A stretch of 64,000 nt of DNA from Hsuehochloa calcarea. Lineage: Eukaryota; Streptophyta; Magnoliopsida; Poales; Poaceae. Below, piece by piece: positions 11,290 through 23,091 of this stretch. A model generated the notes under the pieces. It did not search any database and had not been told where the DNA came from. It saw nothing but the letters and a program-made list of their open reading frames with translations. Where the stretch lies: assembly GCA_036346395.1 (NCBI GenBank), contig JAYEVG010000075.1, positions 50,352 to 114,351 on the forward strand, in the 5' to 3' direction. The first letter of the stretch is position 1; every line of letters begins with the position of its first letter. The position numbers were made by a program, and so were the translations under genes.

Positions 11290-11859
11290 ATGGATGCCGG
11301 TTTCGACTACGAGCCGAGTGATGCATCCGCTGATGGTGATGCTGCCTCCGGAGATCATTCTCCAGGAAACGATCCCATCAATGGAGTTGAGGAGGGATCC
11401 TTATCCCCCACAACGATACGTCCAACAGAGGAGCCAATTCCCTCAAAGGACAAGGGTCAATCTTACCAGAATCGCACCCAGGAGGACTCACGACACGACG
11501 AGAGTTTTTCTTCCAAGTGTCCAAATCCCCCTAAGGCGGTCCGACCTGGTGAGACAAGTTCTGAGAGCCACCATTCCAGATCTCCACCAACATCTGGTGA
11601 TCCTCTCTCTCAGGGTAACTCCAGAGAGGGTGGTATCAAGCATGCTTTTCCTGCAAATTCGACCGTCTCTCCGCAGATCTCATTTGCGGACGGAGACAGT
11701 TATAACCCAGAGTTCCCCTACCTGGAGGGGATTGCTCCAAGTCGCCAGATGGTGTCTCTCGAGTACTCCTCAAGCGGGGAGGCCTCGAGCGCAAGTGAGA
11801 ATCATCAACGGGAGGTCTTCGCCCTTCCTCAATCGGTCACCTCATGGAGGCCGAGATAA
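11290..11859 (+). CDS. Gypsy gag leader region
   Basis: The first frame after the primer-binding site starts with ATG at 11290 and runs 189 codons. It is hydrophilic, rich in Ser, Pro, Glu and Asp, and has no recognised fold. This is usual for the variable N-terminus of gag in this element class. After the stop at 11857-11859 the same kind of sequence continues in other frames (to about 12276) before the next long frame at 12328, so the gag N-terminus is frameshifted here. It belongs to the particle-forming protein of the retrotransposon. Confidence 0.7.
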   Translation: MDAGFDYEPSDASADGDAASGDHSPGNDPINGVEEGSLSPTTIRPTEEPIPSKDKGQSYQNRTQEDSRHDESFSSKCPNPPKAVRPGETSSESHHSRSPPTSGDPLSQGNSREGGIKHAFPANSTVSPQISFADGDSYNPEFPYLEGIAPSRQMVSLEYSSSGEASSASENHQREVFALPQSVTSWRPR

Positions 11860-12327
11860 GAACACTCCCGAAGATCACACACCGCGCCTCGTGGTAATGG
11901 CAAGGCACCACCGTGATGGATGTAACCAACACTGATGAGCGTGAGGGAAATCCTCGACATTCTCGCACTCCATTGAGAAGGCTCAAGGATCGATGAGGAG
12001 AATTTTGAGGCCATCCGACGAAGAAGATTGCAGCCAGTAAGAATCGCCGGGCGCATTCAACATCGATCGAAGGAGGTACAAGAACTCGGGACATCAACGA
12101 CTTGCTCGAAAATCCTAATCAAGAGCTTGCTCAACGCTGTGGTACGATCTCTTTGTCAAGAGATTGCGCAAAGGCTTCGAACCGTGATGACAAGACCGAA
12201 GTACCTCGTCGACGTCATTCGTAGTCGAGCAATGCGACTTCCTCACTACCGATCAATCAAATATTTCACCACGTAGAAATCGACACGCCATAAGTCGATC
12301 GATCCCTACTCGAGAAATACATTTCGA

Positions 12328-13773
12328 TTGGTCGATGATCAAGAAGCCCCTCGAGAGGTGACCATTCACCACTTGACAAGGAAATCCATAACGGATGGAG
12401 TACGAGGAGTATTCCTCGAGAGTCGAGACCTACTACAGACAGTCACCGTCGGGTATCGTCATATACGATCACCTGGTGATATTAACCCTTCTTTCCTGCA
12501 AAGAAGGCGTCAAGAAGTTATTACCGGATGCCGGGTATTTTCGCCGACCTTCGACGCAGTCATTTGGCCACCTCATTTTCGACCAGTGAACATGGAGAAG
12601 TTTGATGGATCTCAAAATCCCATCGAATTTCTTCAGATCTATACAACAGCTGTCCGAGCAGCAGGAGGAGGAGAGAATGTAATGGCAAATTACCTTCCGA
12701 CTGTGCTTGAAGGATCCACTCGATCGTGGTTATTAAACCAACCACTCGAGTCGATCTACTCTTGGCAACATCTCTGCGATCTTCTACAGGCGAATTTCCA
12801 AGGCACATACAACCGCCCTGGAAAGGAAGACGACTTGCACCGGATAAAACAGAATAACAACGAGACTTTGCGTCAATTCATCAAACGCTTTAGTCAGGTT
12901 CGTAACTCAATTCCGGAAATTTCTGACTCATCTGTGATCAGGGCTTTTAAGCAAGGAGTCCGTAGTAGAAGGATAACAGAGGATATTGCTTTGAATCCTC
13001 CCAACACCGTTGCCGAGCTCTTCGAGATGGCCGATCGATATGCGACTACTTCTGAGGCGGTCGAGTGGAACAACACTATTGATCGAGAAATGTACACTCC
13101 TCGAGAGCCAGGTGAAGTTGGTAAGGATAAGAAAGCAAAGAAGTCCAAGAAGAAAATAAAAAGTCAAAAACCACAAACCAGTGGTTTCAAGGAGGTCTTG
13201 GCCGTGAAAGATAAAGAGCCCCGAACCACCAAGTCGTACCCTGATCAAGGTAAAGGTAAGTGCCCTGATCGTAGGAACGACAAACCAAGGTGGTATCCTT
13301 TTCATAAAAAGGAAGGACATGACCTCCGCAACTGCCGAGTTTTCCAAAGAAAGCTCGAGGGCTACTACAACGGCAAAGAGCCACTCCCCACTCTCGAGCA
13401 AGTAGGGAATACGAGTGGCCAAAAGTCGTCGGATGATGAAGAGATGCCGTTCCAAGATCCGCAACATACCGTAAAGCACATCTACGGAGGATCATCGACA
13501 TACGAGTCGAAACGACAACTCAAAGCTGCCGGACGAGAGGTAAACTCTATAGATGCTCCTCTTGTCAATAACCTACCGAAGTGGTCGGAAGTTACCATTT
13601 CTTTCGAGAAGGGTGATTGCCCGATCACTTCGAATCGATCAGGTCGATATCTGATTGTGGTCGAACCCACCATCAACAACAGTCGGGTCAATCGAGTGTT
13701 GGTTGATGGTGGCGCCTTGAACATACTATTTACTAATGCCCCGGACGAGATGCAAGTACCCAGACAAAGGTAA
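12328..13773 (+). pseudogene. Gypsy gag and start of protease
   Basis: A 481-codon frame. Residues ~85-200 are a retrotransposon gag core (FRPVNMEKFDGSQNPIEFLQ, then a region ending SIPEIS), followed by a Lys-rich stretch (~265-300). A zinc-knuckle-like WYPFHKKEGHDLRNC follows, in which the usual first Cys is Tyr. Near the C-terminus VLVDGGALNILF is the aspartic-protease active site in the DGG form seen in related grass elements. The frame stops at 13773; protease-like sequence resumes at 13795-14076 (FGSPNNFRTEKVSFDVV) in another frame. Gag packages the RNA and the protease cleaves the polyprotein. The break after the protease motif makes this copy defective. Confidence 0.88.
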
Positions 13774-13794
13774 GACCGAGACGATACTCTTTTC

Positions 13795-14076
13795 ATGGAA
13801 TCGCACAGGGTCTTCGCCAAACCTATTGGCCAAGTTTCTCTTCCTTTAACATTTGGCTCACCAAATAATTTCAGGACAGAGAAAGTCTCCTTTGATGTGG
13901 TCGATTTGGCAAAATTCTTAATGGCAACTCATTATGGGTATCAATGTCTTAAGATGACAGGTCCCAAAGGAGTGATCACAATTCATTGTGACAAGAAGAT
14001 GGCGTATAATCTGCGACCGCCGATCCTCGAGATGGTTGGTCAAATACCAACTCGAGATTTAAAGTCACCCGACTAG
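13795..14076 (+). pseudogene. Gypsy protease C-terminal part
   Basis: It reads LPLTFGSPNNFRTEKVSFDV and later YNLRPPILEMVGQ, the segment that joins protease to reverse transcriptase in this class. It is offset in frame from the preceding gag-protease block. 14077-14465 holds decayed linker and the start of reverse transcriptase with stops in all frames. Confidence 0.75.
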
Positions 14077-14465
14077 CAAGTCGGGCCTAAAGTCGCACCA
14101 AAGCCGAACGACCAAGTCAAAGAGGTTCCTCCGACGCAGAGAAACCTCAAGACTGCTCATGACGGAAAACTTCCGACCCCAAATAGGAAGACACCTCATT
14201 ACCTTCCTCCGAGCTAATGCGGATGTCTTCGCGTGGTAAGCATCCGACATGCCCGAGTCCCTGTGGAGGTGATCGAGCATGTGCTAGCTTTACGTACTGA
14301 TAAAGTACTGTAAAACAAAAATTACGGAGATTTGCCCCTGATCGACGAGATGCTATTAAATCAGAATTGGATAAGCTACTTAAAGCAGGATTTATAAGAG
14401 AAGTCAACCACCCAGAGTGGTTGGCTAACCTGTAATGGTCAAAAAGTCAAACGGCAAATGGCGAT

Positions 14466-15269
14466 GTGCGAGACTTTATCGATCTTAATAAAGCTTGTCC
14501 AAAAGATGATTTTTCTTTACCCCGTATCGATCAGTTGGTTGATTCTACTGTAGGTTGTGAAATATTAAGTTTTTTAGATGCATATTCTGGATATCACCAG
14601 ATCAATATGTGTCTGAACGATGAAGAAAAGACCGCATTCATTACACCATTTGGTACCTTTTGCTATGTCAAAATGCCATTTGGTCTAAAGAATACCGGTG
14701 CTTCTTTTCAACGCTTGATGCAATCAACTTTTTCATCTCAATTAGGCCAAAATCTGGAAGCCTATGTTGATGATCTAGTCGTAAAAAGCATTAAGAAATT
14801 TAATCATATCACTGACCTACAAGAAACATTCGACAACCTCAGAAAGCACCGCTTAAAACTTAATCCCGAGAAGTGTGTGTTCGGAATTTCTTCAGGAAAA
14901 TTGCTTGGATTCCTAGTATCTGAACGAGGAATCGAAGCAAATCCTGAAAAAATAAAGGCCATCCTCCAGATGCGTCCTCCGACCACAAAAAAGGAAGTCC
15001 AGAAACTCACTGGGTGCAGGGAGGTTTTAAGTCGTTTCATCGCACGACTAGGAGAAAAAGGACTACCTTTCTTTAAACTTCTCAGGAGACATGAAGGTTT
15101 TGAGTGGTCGAACGAGGCAAACGCTGCCTTCGAGGATGTCAAGAGGTACCTTTCGAGTGCTCCTGTTCTGGTTTCTCCAAAGCCAGAAGAGACGCTCTTA
15201 ATTTACCTAGCTGCCACGCCACACGCAAAGAAGCGCAAAGATCTTGGTCGTAGAACGGAAAACGCATAA
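14466..15269 (+). pseudogene. Gypsy reverse transcriptase
   Basis: This frame of 267 codons covers most of the polymerase domain: DLNKACPKDDFSLPRID (~6-22), FLDAYSGYHQI (~36-46), FGLKNTGASFQRLM (~72-85), catalytic YVDD at residues 100-103, and the thumb (LGFLVSERGIEANPEKI). It runs into the start of the connection region with SWSN-type sequence (EGFEWSNEANAAFEDVK). The enzyme copies element RNA to DNA in the particle. The frame ends early at 15269 and RNase H starts in decayed sequence up to 15700. The N-terminal fingers upstream of 14466 are disrupted by stops. Confidence 0.93.
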
Positions 15270-15700
15270 CGACCGGTTTACTACGCCGTGAAGTTTTACA
15301 CGGCCTAAGGAGCGTTACCCGTGTCCAAAAACTTCTATATGCCCTCCTCATGTCTTCAAGGAAATGCGGCATTATTTTCAGCGCACAAAATAGTCAGGTT
15401 GCCCGAGTTTCCTTTGGGAGCAATCCTCCATAATAAGGAAACAATGGGACGATGGCAAAATGGTCATCGAACTTGGTGAGTTCGACCTCCATTTCGTGTC
15501 CCGAACGGCCATAAAATCCCAGATCTTGGCGGACTTTGTCGCCGAATGGACAAATCGAACTGCTCAGATCCCGATATGATTCCCACGACCGATTGATGAT
15601 GTACTTTGACGGGTCACTTACTTTAAGTGGCTCTGGGTCGGGTGGTCCCGTATCTCCTAACTAGGAGAAACCTTAAAGTATGCCATACAATTAAACTTTC

Positions 15701-16786
15701 GTGCCACTAACAATGTGGCGAGTACGAAGGTTTGCTAGCGGCATACGAGTGCGAAAGCACTCTCAATTAAATCGACTACTCGTGAGAGGAGACTCTCAAC
15801 TAGTCGTGAATCAAGTCGGGAAAGAGTACCAGTGCTCTAGCTCGACAATGTCTCGGTACTTATCGGAGGTACGTAAGCTAGAAAAGCATTTTTTAGGTTT
15901 TGAGGTACAATTCATCCCTCGAAAGGATAATTTCCTCGCAGACCAACTTGCTCGGATGGTTTCTTCTCGATATACAGTACCAAAAGGAGTTTTCTTGGAG
16001 CAACTCCAAAATCCGTCTCTGGTCGAAGAACCAGAGACACCTCCTATTGAGATTTCCTCACTAGACTACGAGGATACCTGGATGACTCCCATCTACGAGT
16101 ATCTTCACAAGGGTTCCGTACCCGAAGATGATCTTGAGGCAGATCGTTTATCCCGAAAAGCCAAAATGTATACTTTGGTCGAAGGAGTCCTCTACAAACG
16201 AGGAACCCAAGGGATACTCATGCGATGCATTCCGCAAAACGAAGGAATAACACTCCTTCATGATATACACAGTGGTATCTGTGGGACGCATGCTTCCTAC
16301 AGAACATTGGTCGGTAAAGCCTTTCGACAAGGTTTCTACTGGCCTACAGCTCTGTACGATGCCAAAGAGGTGGTTAAAAAGTGTGTCCAATGCCAGTTTC
16401 ATGGTAGACAAATACACCAACCAACTCAAGCATTACAGACAATACCTCTTTCTTGGCCTTTTGCGACCTGGGGTCTCGATATCCTAGGACCGTTTCCCAA
16501 AGCTCCAGGAGGTTTCGAATTCCTTTTTGTGGCCATTGACACGTTCACAAAGTGGATCGAAGCCGAACCTATAACTGGGATAACAACGGAAGCAGCAAAA
16601 AGGTTCATGATGAGATGCGTAATTAGTCGATTTGGAGTTCCGAGTCGGATAATTACAGACAATGGTAAACAATTCGCAAGTGCAACATTTCAGGAATTTT
16701 GCGACGAGTTGGGTACCAAGTTATGCTATGCTTCTGTTGCACATCCCCAAAGCAGCGGGCGGTCGAACGTGCAAACGGCCAAATAA
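15701..16786 (+). pseudogene. Gypsy RNase H and integrase (N-terminal and core)
   Basis: A 361-codon frame. Residues ~28-90 are the second half of RNase H (VRGDSQLVVNQV, then FIPRKDNFLADQLARM). The integrase HHCC zinc finger follows at ~190-231 (H190, H197, C228, C231). The catalytic core shows D260 in WGLDILGP and D320 in ITDNGKQF. The frame ends at 16786, just before the third acidic residue, which lies in the next frame (AVERANGQIM in 16699-17058). Integrase inserts the cDNA; this copy is split by a frameshift inside the core. Confidence 0.92.
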
Positions 16787-17312
16787 TGCGAGGAATTAAA
16801 ACCCGAGTCTTCGACCAGCTTGTTAAGCGCTCGGGGGCTTGGGTACAAGAGTTACCTTCCGTATTATGGGCAGTTCGTACGACTACTAGTCGAGCGACAG
16901 GAGAAACACCATTCTTTCTAGTGTTCGGAGCCGAAGCCATGCTCCCTCCGGAGCTAAAATTACGGTCGACACGAGTTGAAACCTTCAACAACTCCGACCA
17001 GGAACAACTTCGAGCGGATGATATTAACCTACTCAAGAAAGGAGAAACATGGCCCTAATCCGTTCGCGGTCTACCAACAAGCCCTACGCAGATACTACGA
17101 TCGTAAGGTCCACCGCAGCCTTTGTCAGAGGTGACTTGGTATTGAGGCTCTGCCAATCCAAGTCTAATCGGAATAAACTTTCTCCCAAGTGGGAAGGTCC
17201 TTACACAGTGGTCGAAGTCACTCGGCCAGGGTCGGTACGAGTAGCAATGGAAGATGGGCAGGTTCTCTCAAATTCTTGGAACATCGACCAGTTACGCAAG
17301 TTCTATGTGTAA
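16699..17312 (+). pseudogene. Gypsy integrase C-terminal part
   Basis: From about 16757 the frame reads AVERANGQIMRGIKTRVF, containing the expected catalytic Glu, then VLWAVRTTTSRATGETPFFL, to a stop at 17058. A second block (17049-17312, one more frame change) reads FVRGDLVLRLC and LSPKWEGPYTVVEV, the usual integrase C-terminal domain, ending LRKFYV before TAA. Nothing like a chromodomain is visible. Confidence 0.9.
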
Positions 17313-17458
17313 CCAACCTCTCAGGCAATAAGAGTCCAGGTTCCTTCTACCTCTTTTTGTCTTACTTTTTTGAGTAATGCTTTTATAATCTTTCAACTAT
17401 GATAAAAAATGCCCAGTTTTCTTTACACTGGTCGAAAGACAAGTAACATCATCTAGTC

Positions 17459-17986
17459 GAAGTCTCTCCTCTCTGCATGTGGTCCCGCCCACTAGAAGGA
17501 ACTTCCTAGCATCGACTCGTTACTCACTTTTGTTGCCAATACAGAGAGCTCAGGTTCTATCTAGTCGAAATATTCTCAAAGCCAACTCTTCCCATCTTAG
17601 TTTATTTTTTCAGTAATTTCAAAAAGTATTCTAAGTAGAGTGCACTTTCTTATATTTATTCGACCACCTTTGGTGTACTCGTTTCGTTTTAACTGGTCGA
17701 AGGAAGAGATACACCTAGTCGAAGCCTTTCCTCTCTGCACGTGGTCCTGCCCACTAGAAGGAACTTCCTAGCGTTGCTCAGTCTCCCACTTTTGCTACTG
17801 GAAAAGACTTATCGAATCCATCAAAAAGGGCGAACAAGTTATTAAAGTCCTCTAAGACGTTTGCTTAACTCAAGTTGCTGTTCCTGGTTCGATTAAACTA
17901 GTCGGAGGTGGTAACATCACCTAGTCGAAGCCTTTCCTCTCTGCACGTGGTCCTGCCCACTAGAAGGAACTTCCTAGTGTCGAGTC
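17459..17986 (+). repeat. Three dispersed copies of a ~62-bp repeat in the gypsy 3' region
   Basis: Copies at about 17459-17520, 17718-17780 and 17923-17985 share AGTCGAAG…CTCTCTGCACGTGGTCCTGCCCACTAGAAGG-type sequence (shown only in part here) and CTTCCTAG. Copies 2 and 3 are closer to each other than to copy 1. No coding frame spans them. Confidence 0.88.
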
Positions 17987-18128
17987 GTTTCTACTCTTTC
18001 GACCAGTGCTTGACAACCATAACAAAAACTATAAGTTAAACAAACCTCTCTTTGTTTTCAGAAACCCCATTTCACACACTATTTACTTAGATTGTCTAAA
18101 CAAATTAAGCAAATAGTCGGGGGTTAGG

Positions 18129-18333
18129 ATAAAGTTATTAATTTGACTTCAATTCTTAGTCTTTCATTCGTTTATTATCTTTTGAGTTACTAACTACTCG
18201 ACAAGATGATTTTCAGGAAACAAGATGGCCTAGGATAAAGTTATTAATTTAACTTCAGTCCTTGGTTTTTCATTCGTCTATTATCTTTTAAGTTACTAAC
18301 TACTCGACAAGATGATTTTCAGGAAACAAGTTG
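18129..18333 (+). repeat. Tandem duplication of ~103 bp in the gypsy 3' region
   Basis: GGATAAAGTTATTAATTTGA at about 18129 recurs at about 18233. Both units run through TACTCGACAAGATGATTTTC and AGGAAACAAG with a few substitutions. It lies between the pol genes and the opposite-strand gene. Confidence 0.88.
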
Positions 18334-18388
18334 GATCATATATTTCGTCAATGTAAACATGCGCCTTACAAAGTAGTTACAAGATTAC

Positions 18389-21300
18389 TCACGGGGAGTG
18401 CCCAGTGCATTTCCTCCGCCACCTTTTGCCAATCGATCGCATTTCCTCAATCGCACGACTTGCCTCGATTGGGACGATCGAAGTCCGCTTCGATTGGTTG
18501 CACATTAAGGCGGGGTCTTGAGCTTTAAGTTTCGCCAAAGTGTAACTTACTGCAGCTTCGACTGCCTCCCTTATTGATTCGGCTTGATTAGCCTTCAGAG
18601 TGGTCACCATTTCTTGCAAGTTCCCAACTTGTTCCCCAATGGTACTTATGTGAGCGACTCTGATATCTTCTCGAGGAGTTTTTCCTCAGAATGTAGCTCA
18701 CCAAGTACATTGTTCAGGAGTGTGATGTTGCCTTGAAGACTAGTCTTCATCGACTCCATCTCCTGTTGGGTACGAGTCGAAGCCTCGCGAAGTTTCTTGT
18801 TTTCGACCACTTATTCTGAAAAGAATGAAATCGGTCAAACAAAAATAAACTTCTAGAGGAAGATAACACAAAGATAATTGTAGGTAAAAGCATTTCTTAC
18901 CTACTAGTTGAGAATCCAATTTCTTGACCTCTTCTTCATGGGAAGCAATGGTTTCATCATGCTTTTTCTCCCATGATCTGATGTCCTCTGCATTCATCTT
19001 AGCAATGCGGACGGACTCATTGTAGATCAGAGTCTTCTCTTGGATTTCACCTCGAGGCTTCTCAATTCTGACAAATTTCGAACAAGAAATTAGCATTAGA
19101 AAAGGGAAAATACTCAAAAGGACAACGGGTAAAAATTGCTTACTGCTACTCGAGTTCTCGCACCTCGAGTTCTCGATCCTTATTCTTGGTAATGCGAGAA
19201 AACTCCTGAATGACCAAAGCCTTTTCTTCAACTTCGTCCGAGCTTCGCATCTCATCTTCTTTTTCTGGAAAAGAAATGAGAGTTGGGTAAAGGTTAAAGA
19301 TAAAAGCAGTCTTAAGTTCAGAACTTACTGTTTATTTTTTCCTGCAATCTTCTAGATGCAGAGATGGCTTCTCGAAGTCTATCCGAGAGGACTATTACTT
19401 CCTCCCTTAGCTTTCTCGACTCCTCTTTTTCATAATCGAGTGAGTCAGCTAAGGTCTTTGTGTCGCTTTTTAGCCTACAGAGGACAAAAATGGAGATAAA
19501 CATCAGCCGATTGGTTACAAGTCCTTCTACAACCACCGACCTAGTCGTAAGTTTTTCTACGACTATGTCCTGGTCGTAAGTCTTTCTACGACCACCACCT
19601 GGTCGTAAGTAGTCATAAGCTCTTTACGACCAGTACTTTGTCATGAGTTTTTTCCATGACTATTCTCGTAAAACACTATACGAATAGTCAAATCGAAAAC
19701 GACTATGAATAACAGTAACTTACCATCTCTCTGCCTGTATGCAGAGTTCATCTTTCTCTTGTCGTAGCTCTAAAAGTTGTCGATGATACTCACCGACAAC
19801 GACAATTTGCTCCAGAGCTTTCTGCAAAAAGAAGACAATGAGAAGAAAAAGAAAGCCACATATATAAGTATTTTAAAAATACTTACATTCATAGTCGACC
19901 TAGCAAAGGTCGAATACACAAACTCCGGGTTCTGCAGCTTGTCTATTCTCGCGACTTTGTCCCACCACACCTCCTCAAGGCGCTCATTGTCGAAGGTATT
20001 TCCTCTATTCGGAATATCCTTGGGATGGGGGACTCGGTCGCGAGATCGATGGCAAGCAGACCCTATAACAAGGTGTCCAAAGAAATCAGCACAGAAGTTG
20101 AAAGGTTCTTCATCCTCTGATTTTGTGGCTGCACTTTCTCTTTGGAAACCGGAAGGAATGTCTATCACGACTTCCTTTCCAAGATGCGATGTCTGAGTCA
20201 TCATCACCTTGACCGGGGCTCTTGCAACGTTGCCTCGTGGTCTCTACGACTTGATGAGTCGCAATGCTTCTCCGAGTGGTCGTAGCTATGACTTCAGTAG
20301 TTGTAGCTACGACCACAGCAGTTGGAGAAACCACTTCGGGAGCCACCTGGGTCAAGGAAACTCCTTCAACCACTTCCATTGTTACCTCATCAGCAACTGA
20401 AGAAGTAATAATAGGCTTCTCAACGGAAGCATCCTCGGGGGCTGAAGGAGTCGGACTAAAATAAAGAGAAGCAAATCAAAGTTGTGAAAAGGAAAAGGTA
20501 AATGTTGTTCTTACACTTTAGTACATTTCACATACCTCTGCATCTCGGTCTTAACCAGAATTTAGGAGCAATCCTCCCAACGGAGGACTTCTTCTTCTCC
20601 ACACCCACGTCCCGGTCGGTTCAACAATTGGCTCAGCTACGACCACGTCTAGTCGTAGAGTTTGAACAGGAACCAGGGCTCTGGTCTCCTGGGTCTCTGG
20701 ATGGCCGAGATCGGCCTCGACCATTCCAAGAGCAGCAACACTACCTCATTCGCAGTTGTGCCGAGCAAGATCATCCTTCATAAAAGACATAAAATCTTTC
20801 CGGATCTCCTTTTCCCGCTTGCTTAACAAAACTAGGAGTGGCAAAGAATCGCGAAGATTCCTTATCATAATAGAAGGGTACCTTAGCCTTGCGAGGTTTG
20901 CGCTTAAGAGATTGTTGCTTCAACCTCCTCGGCCCGATAGGCTGCGACCTCGGCGATATGGCTACGGTGCGCCGCAGCTTTGTAGAGGGTCTGGTCGAAA
21001 GACCAGAGCTCGAGCTTGCTCCTCCCTTGTCGGCAGATCTTGCAAGTCGACGTCTCTTAGATGGAGGAGCCGAGCCTCTGTCTTTCGACAACCCTGTGCC
21101 AATAGTCATCAGTATGACTTCCTCGTCGTCCTGACGATTTTCCATGCCTACTTTCTGTAACGCAAAACAGAAAAAGAAGAGTCACTAACCAGTCGTAAGT
21201 TTTTCTACGACCGGTGCCAACTCGTAAGTTTTTCTACGGCACTTTCTTGATCGCAAGACTTTCTACGATCACCATTAGTCGTAAGTATCTTCTACGACTA

Positions 21301-22274
21301 TAAAGTCCTAAAGAAAGAATCAACTTTTTGATTACCTTTAGGCGCTCTATCTTTTCATCTGCGGACAAAGCCGCAATGATTTGAGGAACCACCACTCGGA
21401 GTGGCGGAGATTTCTCACAGATGAGTCTGACTCTAGAGTCAACCTCGGCCTGTGAAAGATCTGTGTAAACAGATAAAATTTTTTAGACAATGTTGAGGAA
21501 GACCAAACCGAAAGCTAAGTCGACAGTTACTTACACTCGTCGTAATCTCTGGTTGGGTCTCCTCTCCCCGAGTATCTCCACATAGGAGATGCTCGTTTCT
21601 TCAAAGGACTAATACGACGTGTGATAAAATCTTTTACCACATGCCATCCGGTCAGACCCTCTTCTTTCAAGTCCTTGATGGCTTGAATATAGGGGGTAAT
21701 TCGGCTGATATCTTCAGGAATCGAATCCCATGAAGATTTCTTCTCGGCAGCCCTCCCCGCAAAAGAGAGGCTGTCTTCAGAGGTGACTTTCCAGTAAAAC
21801 CACCTCTTCCTCTATCCCGGCCACGAAGACTGGGTGAAACTCTGAATATACTCCTTCGACTTCGAGTCGTGGAGCTTGAGCCATGACTTCCGGCGATTTC
21901 GGTTTGTCGAGCCATCCCATAATAATATTGGAAGCAGCTCGAGATCCATGGAATCCCAGTACGCCTCAGACAGTACACGAAGACACTCAACATGGTAATG
22001 GAATTAGGACCTAAGTTCACCAATTCCACCCCAAAATGCTCGAGTACCATCAGAAGAAAGGGGTGAGCAGCAATCGGAGGCCGCACTCTCTGTACGCTTG
22101 GAAGGCGGATTTGCCCATTTTCCCCGACGGCGAGGTACGCCTAATAGCCGGAATCCACTTCACCAGAGCCTTCTCTGGAATCTTCCCGGCGTCGACCAAG
22201 ATTTTGATCTTAGCCGCATCCATCTCCGATTCTTCCCATTCGGAAACTCTCTTGGCCATTTCGCTCAGAAACAA
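18389..22274 (-). pseudogene. Opposite-strand multi-exon gene inside the gypsy element
   Basis: Minus-strand frames line up as exons of one protein. The first (about 22274-21667) begins MAKRVSEWEESEMDAAKIKI, then FQAYRECGLRLLL, then (after a frame change near 22060) LEHFGVELVNLGPNSI. This pattern matches the 'putative gypsy type transposon' domain (PF04195) found in grass genomes. Next comes a basic, Ser-rich block with a KRRRLAR nuclear-signal-like run (21145-20771). Short blocks follow (20379-19860). Coiled-coil segments come last: 19536-19318 with KLREEVIVLSDRLREAI, 19255-18740 with WEKKHDETIASHEEEVKKL, and 18619-18389. Between them lie AT-rich segments with splice-like ends. Such antisense genes are known from Tat-lineage gypsy elements; their role is unknown. 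At least one frame break makes this copy doubtful. Confidence 0.75.
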
Positions 22275-23074
22275 GAAGTTTTTTGATTGGGTTGGCGGCG
22301 GAGAAGGTGAAACCTAGTCGAAGACGGAGAAAGCAAGAGCTCGAAGAACAGCGGAGCGATTTGAGTAAAAGGTAAAAATCCAAGTCTAACTCCTGGTGAG
22401 TTTTTATAACCGCACGATTGCCACCGCTTCAGAAACCGTCTCGTCTATAGGTCTATGGGAGTTGGTTGCACCGCTTCGAGAACCGCCTCATCGGACAAGT
22501 CTGTGAGAGTCGGTTGCAATTCCCCAGATGATCCGTTCGAGAAAATTAGGTGCGTATTGTCACCCCCAAGCAAAATTACTTTCTTGACCAAGTCTTTCTG
22601 GTCGAAGGAAGTATCAATCGGAAGGGTTTTTTCTCCGATCCCCTCTGCGACCACTTCACGGTCGAGGGGTTTTACGACTTTTGATAGTCGTAAGCAATCT
22701 TCATGATTACAACCGCCAGAACCGCCTCATCAATGATCGTGGGAGTCGCTTGCAATTCCCAGCACGGTGCATTCGGGAAAATTAGGTTCGTTTTGTCACC
22801 TCCAAATGAAATTACTTTCTTGACCAAGTCTTTCTGGTCGAAGGAAGTATCAATCGAAAGGGTTTTTTCTCCGTTCACCCCACTACGATAACTTCACAGT
22901 CGTAGCGGTTTTTATGACTTTTTGATAGTCGTAAGCAACCTTCCTGATCAAGCAAATTCCTGGTCAAAGTAGCATTCAAATGTCGAAGAGTTTTTCCTTC
23001 GACCATTATTCTACGATATTTTTATAGTCGTAAGTCCATTTGCAAATCCTTCACCAAGTAAGTTACTTTCACTT

Positions 23075-23091
23075 GAAGCTGGGGGGCTAGA
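23075..23091 (+). other. Polypurine tract of the gypsy element
   Basis: GAAGCTGGGGGGCTAGA ends exactly where the 3' LTR begins (TGACGAGG at 23092). It should prime plus-strand DNA synthesis. Confidence 0.85.

Noticed and set aside
18740..19536. Coiled-coil frames as a free-standing host gene
   Set aside because: They lie between the two LTRs of one gypsy element and fit the known opposite-strand gene of such elements.
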